From Nostoc paludosum FACHB-159 (GTDB lineage: Bacteria > Cyanobacteriota > Cyanobacteriia > Cyanobacteriales > Nostocaceae), in the NCBI RefSeq assembly GCF_014698835.1, contig NZ_JACJTU010000026.1:1-64000 (forward strand): a DNA stretch of 64,000 nucleotides, read 5' to 3'. The position numbers and the translations under genes were made by a program. Shown piece after piece: positions 62,784 to 64,000 of this stretch. The notes beneath the pieces were generated by a model. It did no database searches and was not told the DNA's origin. It was given only the letters and a program-made list of their open reading frames with translations. Position 1 is the stretch's first letter; each line of letters starts with the position of its first letter.

Positions 62784-64000
62784 ATGATGTTGGCATTTTT
62801 CAACTATCTCTTCTATTCAAACGATTTTATTCCTCACGGGCATTGTTATCTCTGGAAAACAGGGCTAGTTTGGCTCCACATTATTTCTGATGCAACGATC
62901 GCTCTTGCCTATTATTCTATCCCCCTATTGCTGATTTACTTTATTTCCAAACGCAAAGATGTTCCTTTTAACGGGGTCTTTCTCTTGTTTGGTGCTTTTA
63001 TCCTTGCCTGCGGTACTGGACATCTGATGGAAATTTGGACGCTTTGGCATCCTGATTACTGGGTTGCAGGCGCTTTAAAGGCTTTAACTGCGATTATTTC
63101 CATATATACAGCATTTGCATTAATTTATCTGATACCTCAAGCTTTAACACTACCTAGCCCAGCCCAGTTAGAAGCTATCAATAAAACCCTTGCAAGTGAA
63201 ATTGTCGAGCGCAAACAAGCAGAAGCTAAACTCCAAACTGCTCAAAAGTTTATACATTCTGTTATCCAAGCAATGCCTGTAGCAGTCTTTGTTAAAGATG
63301 CTACCGATTTGCGATTTGTTTTATGCAATCCAGCAGCCGAAGAGTTAGTTGGTGCCAGCGCCGATAAAATTTTGGGTAAGACCGACTATGATTTATTTCC
63401 CAAACAAGAAGCTGATTTGTTTACCAAAAAAGATAAAGAAGCACTCACTAGCAAAAAAGTTATAGAAATTCCTGAAGAGATAGTTCATCCAAAAAGCGCC
63501 GAAACCCACATTTTGCACATTAAAAAAACTCCCATTCTCGATGCTCAAGGTGAGCCGAAATATTTGCTAGTAATTCGAGAAGATATTACAGACCGGAAGC
63601 AAGTTCAGGCGGCTCTCACAGCCAGTGAAGCAAAGTTCCGTAGCTTGGTAGAAAATGCCAACGATGCGATTTACTCCATGACATTGGATGGCATATTTAC
63701 TTATCTTTCTCCTAACTTTAAAGATATGTTTGGATATGAAATATCAGAATTTGTAGGGCAATCATTTTTAGCGATTATTCATCCAGAAGATGTGCCACCT
63801 TGTATAGCTTTTCTGAACAACATTGCTCAAACAGCTAAAAAACAAGCTGGACTTGAGGTGAGAGTGAAACACAAAGATGGGACTTATGCCTGGATTACAT
63901 CTAACACTTCACCTGTGATTGATACTAATGGACAGGTTGTGGGTTTTCAAGGCATCATACGCGACATTACTGAGCATAAACAAGCAGAAGCTCAACTCAA
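62784..64000 (+). CDS. Ethylene-receptor-like membrane sensor with PAS domains (partial)
   Basis: At least 405 codons, open to the window edge. The N-terminal three-helix membrane domain matches plant ETR1 and cyanobacterial SynEtr1. Asp36, Tyr43, Ile46, Pro47, Ile73, Cys76 and His80 keep exactly the spacing of ETR1 Asp25, Tyr32, Ile35, Pro36, Ile62, Cys65 and His69, the last two being the copper ligands. At least two PAS/PAC domains follow (about 150-270 and 280-400), each ending in an EDITDRKQ-type segment. A histidine kinase domain is expected beyond the window. The second Met (62787) is an alternative start. Confidence 0.86.
   Translation, partial: MMLAFFNYLFYSNDFIPHGHCYLWKTGLVWLHIISDATIALAYYSIPLLLIYFISKRKDVPFNGVFLLFGAFILACGTGHLMEIWTLWHPDYWVAGALKALTAIISIYTAFALIYLIPQALTLPSPAQLEAINKTLASEIVERKQAEAKLQTAQKFIHSVIQAMPVAVFVKDATDLRFVLCNPAAEELVGASADKILGKTDYDLFPKQEADLFTKKDKEALTSKKVIEIPEEIVHPKSAETHILHIKKTPILDAQGEPKYLLVIREDITDRKQVQAALTASEAKFRSLVENANDAIYSMTLDGIFTYLSPNFKDMFGYEISEFVGQSFLAIIHPEDVPPCIAFLNNIAQTAKKQAGLEVRVKHKDGTYAWITSNTSPVIDTNGQVVGFQGIIRDITEHKQAEAQL

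Overview
The window looks like chromosomal DNA of a heterocyst-forming, Nostoc-type filamentous cyanobacterium. The HIP1 palindrome GCGATCGC recurs throughout, inside genes and between them. Short heptamer or nonamer tandem repeats (STRRs) sit in many gaps. The gene set is cyanobacterial: Mg-chelatase ChlH, PcxA/CemA, carboxysomal carbonic anhydrase CcaA, XisH/XisI, DUF4278, Tll0287-like haem sensor, many Ser/Thr kinases, and WD40 and TPR proteins. I recognised no tRNA, rRNA, CRISPR array or intact insertion sequence.

Layout. 0.1-4.8 kb: a BioD-like/DRTGG protein, a di-iron hydroxylase, and two paralogous ribbon-helix-helix micro-proteins in otherwise gene-poor DNA. 4.8-8.3 kb: a large HTH/NB-ARC/14xWD40 STAND protein. 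8.3-13.1 kb: a compact four-gene minus-strand operon (ThDP enzyme, KAS III-like enzyme, secreted GDSL esterase, SDR) that looks like an undescribed small-molecule pathway, with a divergent HAD hydrolase. 14-22 kb: a DUF5895-like protein, MltA, DUF4278, a Ser/Thr kinase, a haem sensor divergent from a PhnD-like lipoprotein, a VOC protein and MiaE. 22.6-26.9 kb: PhoX phosphatase, PPK2, a membrane protein and PcxA. 27-35 kb: a second kinase with a PsbP-like domain, a GT2-TPR protein, a 55-aa peptide gene upstream of a NrdG-like radical-SAM protein, an alpha/beta hydrolase, a PhyH dioxygenase and an orphan FecCD permease. 35.3-39.1 kb: a secreted thiaminase I homologue and a 17-TPR protein. 39.3-44.3 kb: a putative defence locus made of a nuclease-like (SMEK-type) STAND NTPase plus XisI and XisH. 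44.4-48.4 kb: chlH. 49-54.5 kb: an MBL hydrolase, a hydrolase remnant and a three-gene phosphorelay. 54.5-58.5 kb: TetR/SDR with a palindromic operator, a GNAT protein and a DUF4336 protein. 59-64 kb: a DUF7219-like protein, CcaA, a spore-photoproduct-lyase-like radical SAM enzyme, nested MITEs, and an ethylene-receptor-like PAS sensor cut off by the window edge.

How genes may work together. PhnD-like protein, PhoX and PPK2 give the 20-25 kb stretch a phosphorus theme. The ThDP/KAS III/GDSL/SDR operon has the chemistry to build, reduce and export or deacylate an acyl-derived metabolite. SMEK-STAND next to XisHI resembles a conflict-system island. The 50-54 kb kinases and receiver form one signalling unit through overlapping or closely spaced genes. 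All functional statements rest on reading motifs by eye; no database search was run.
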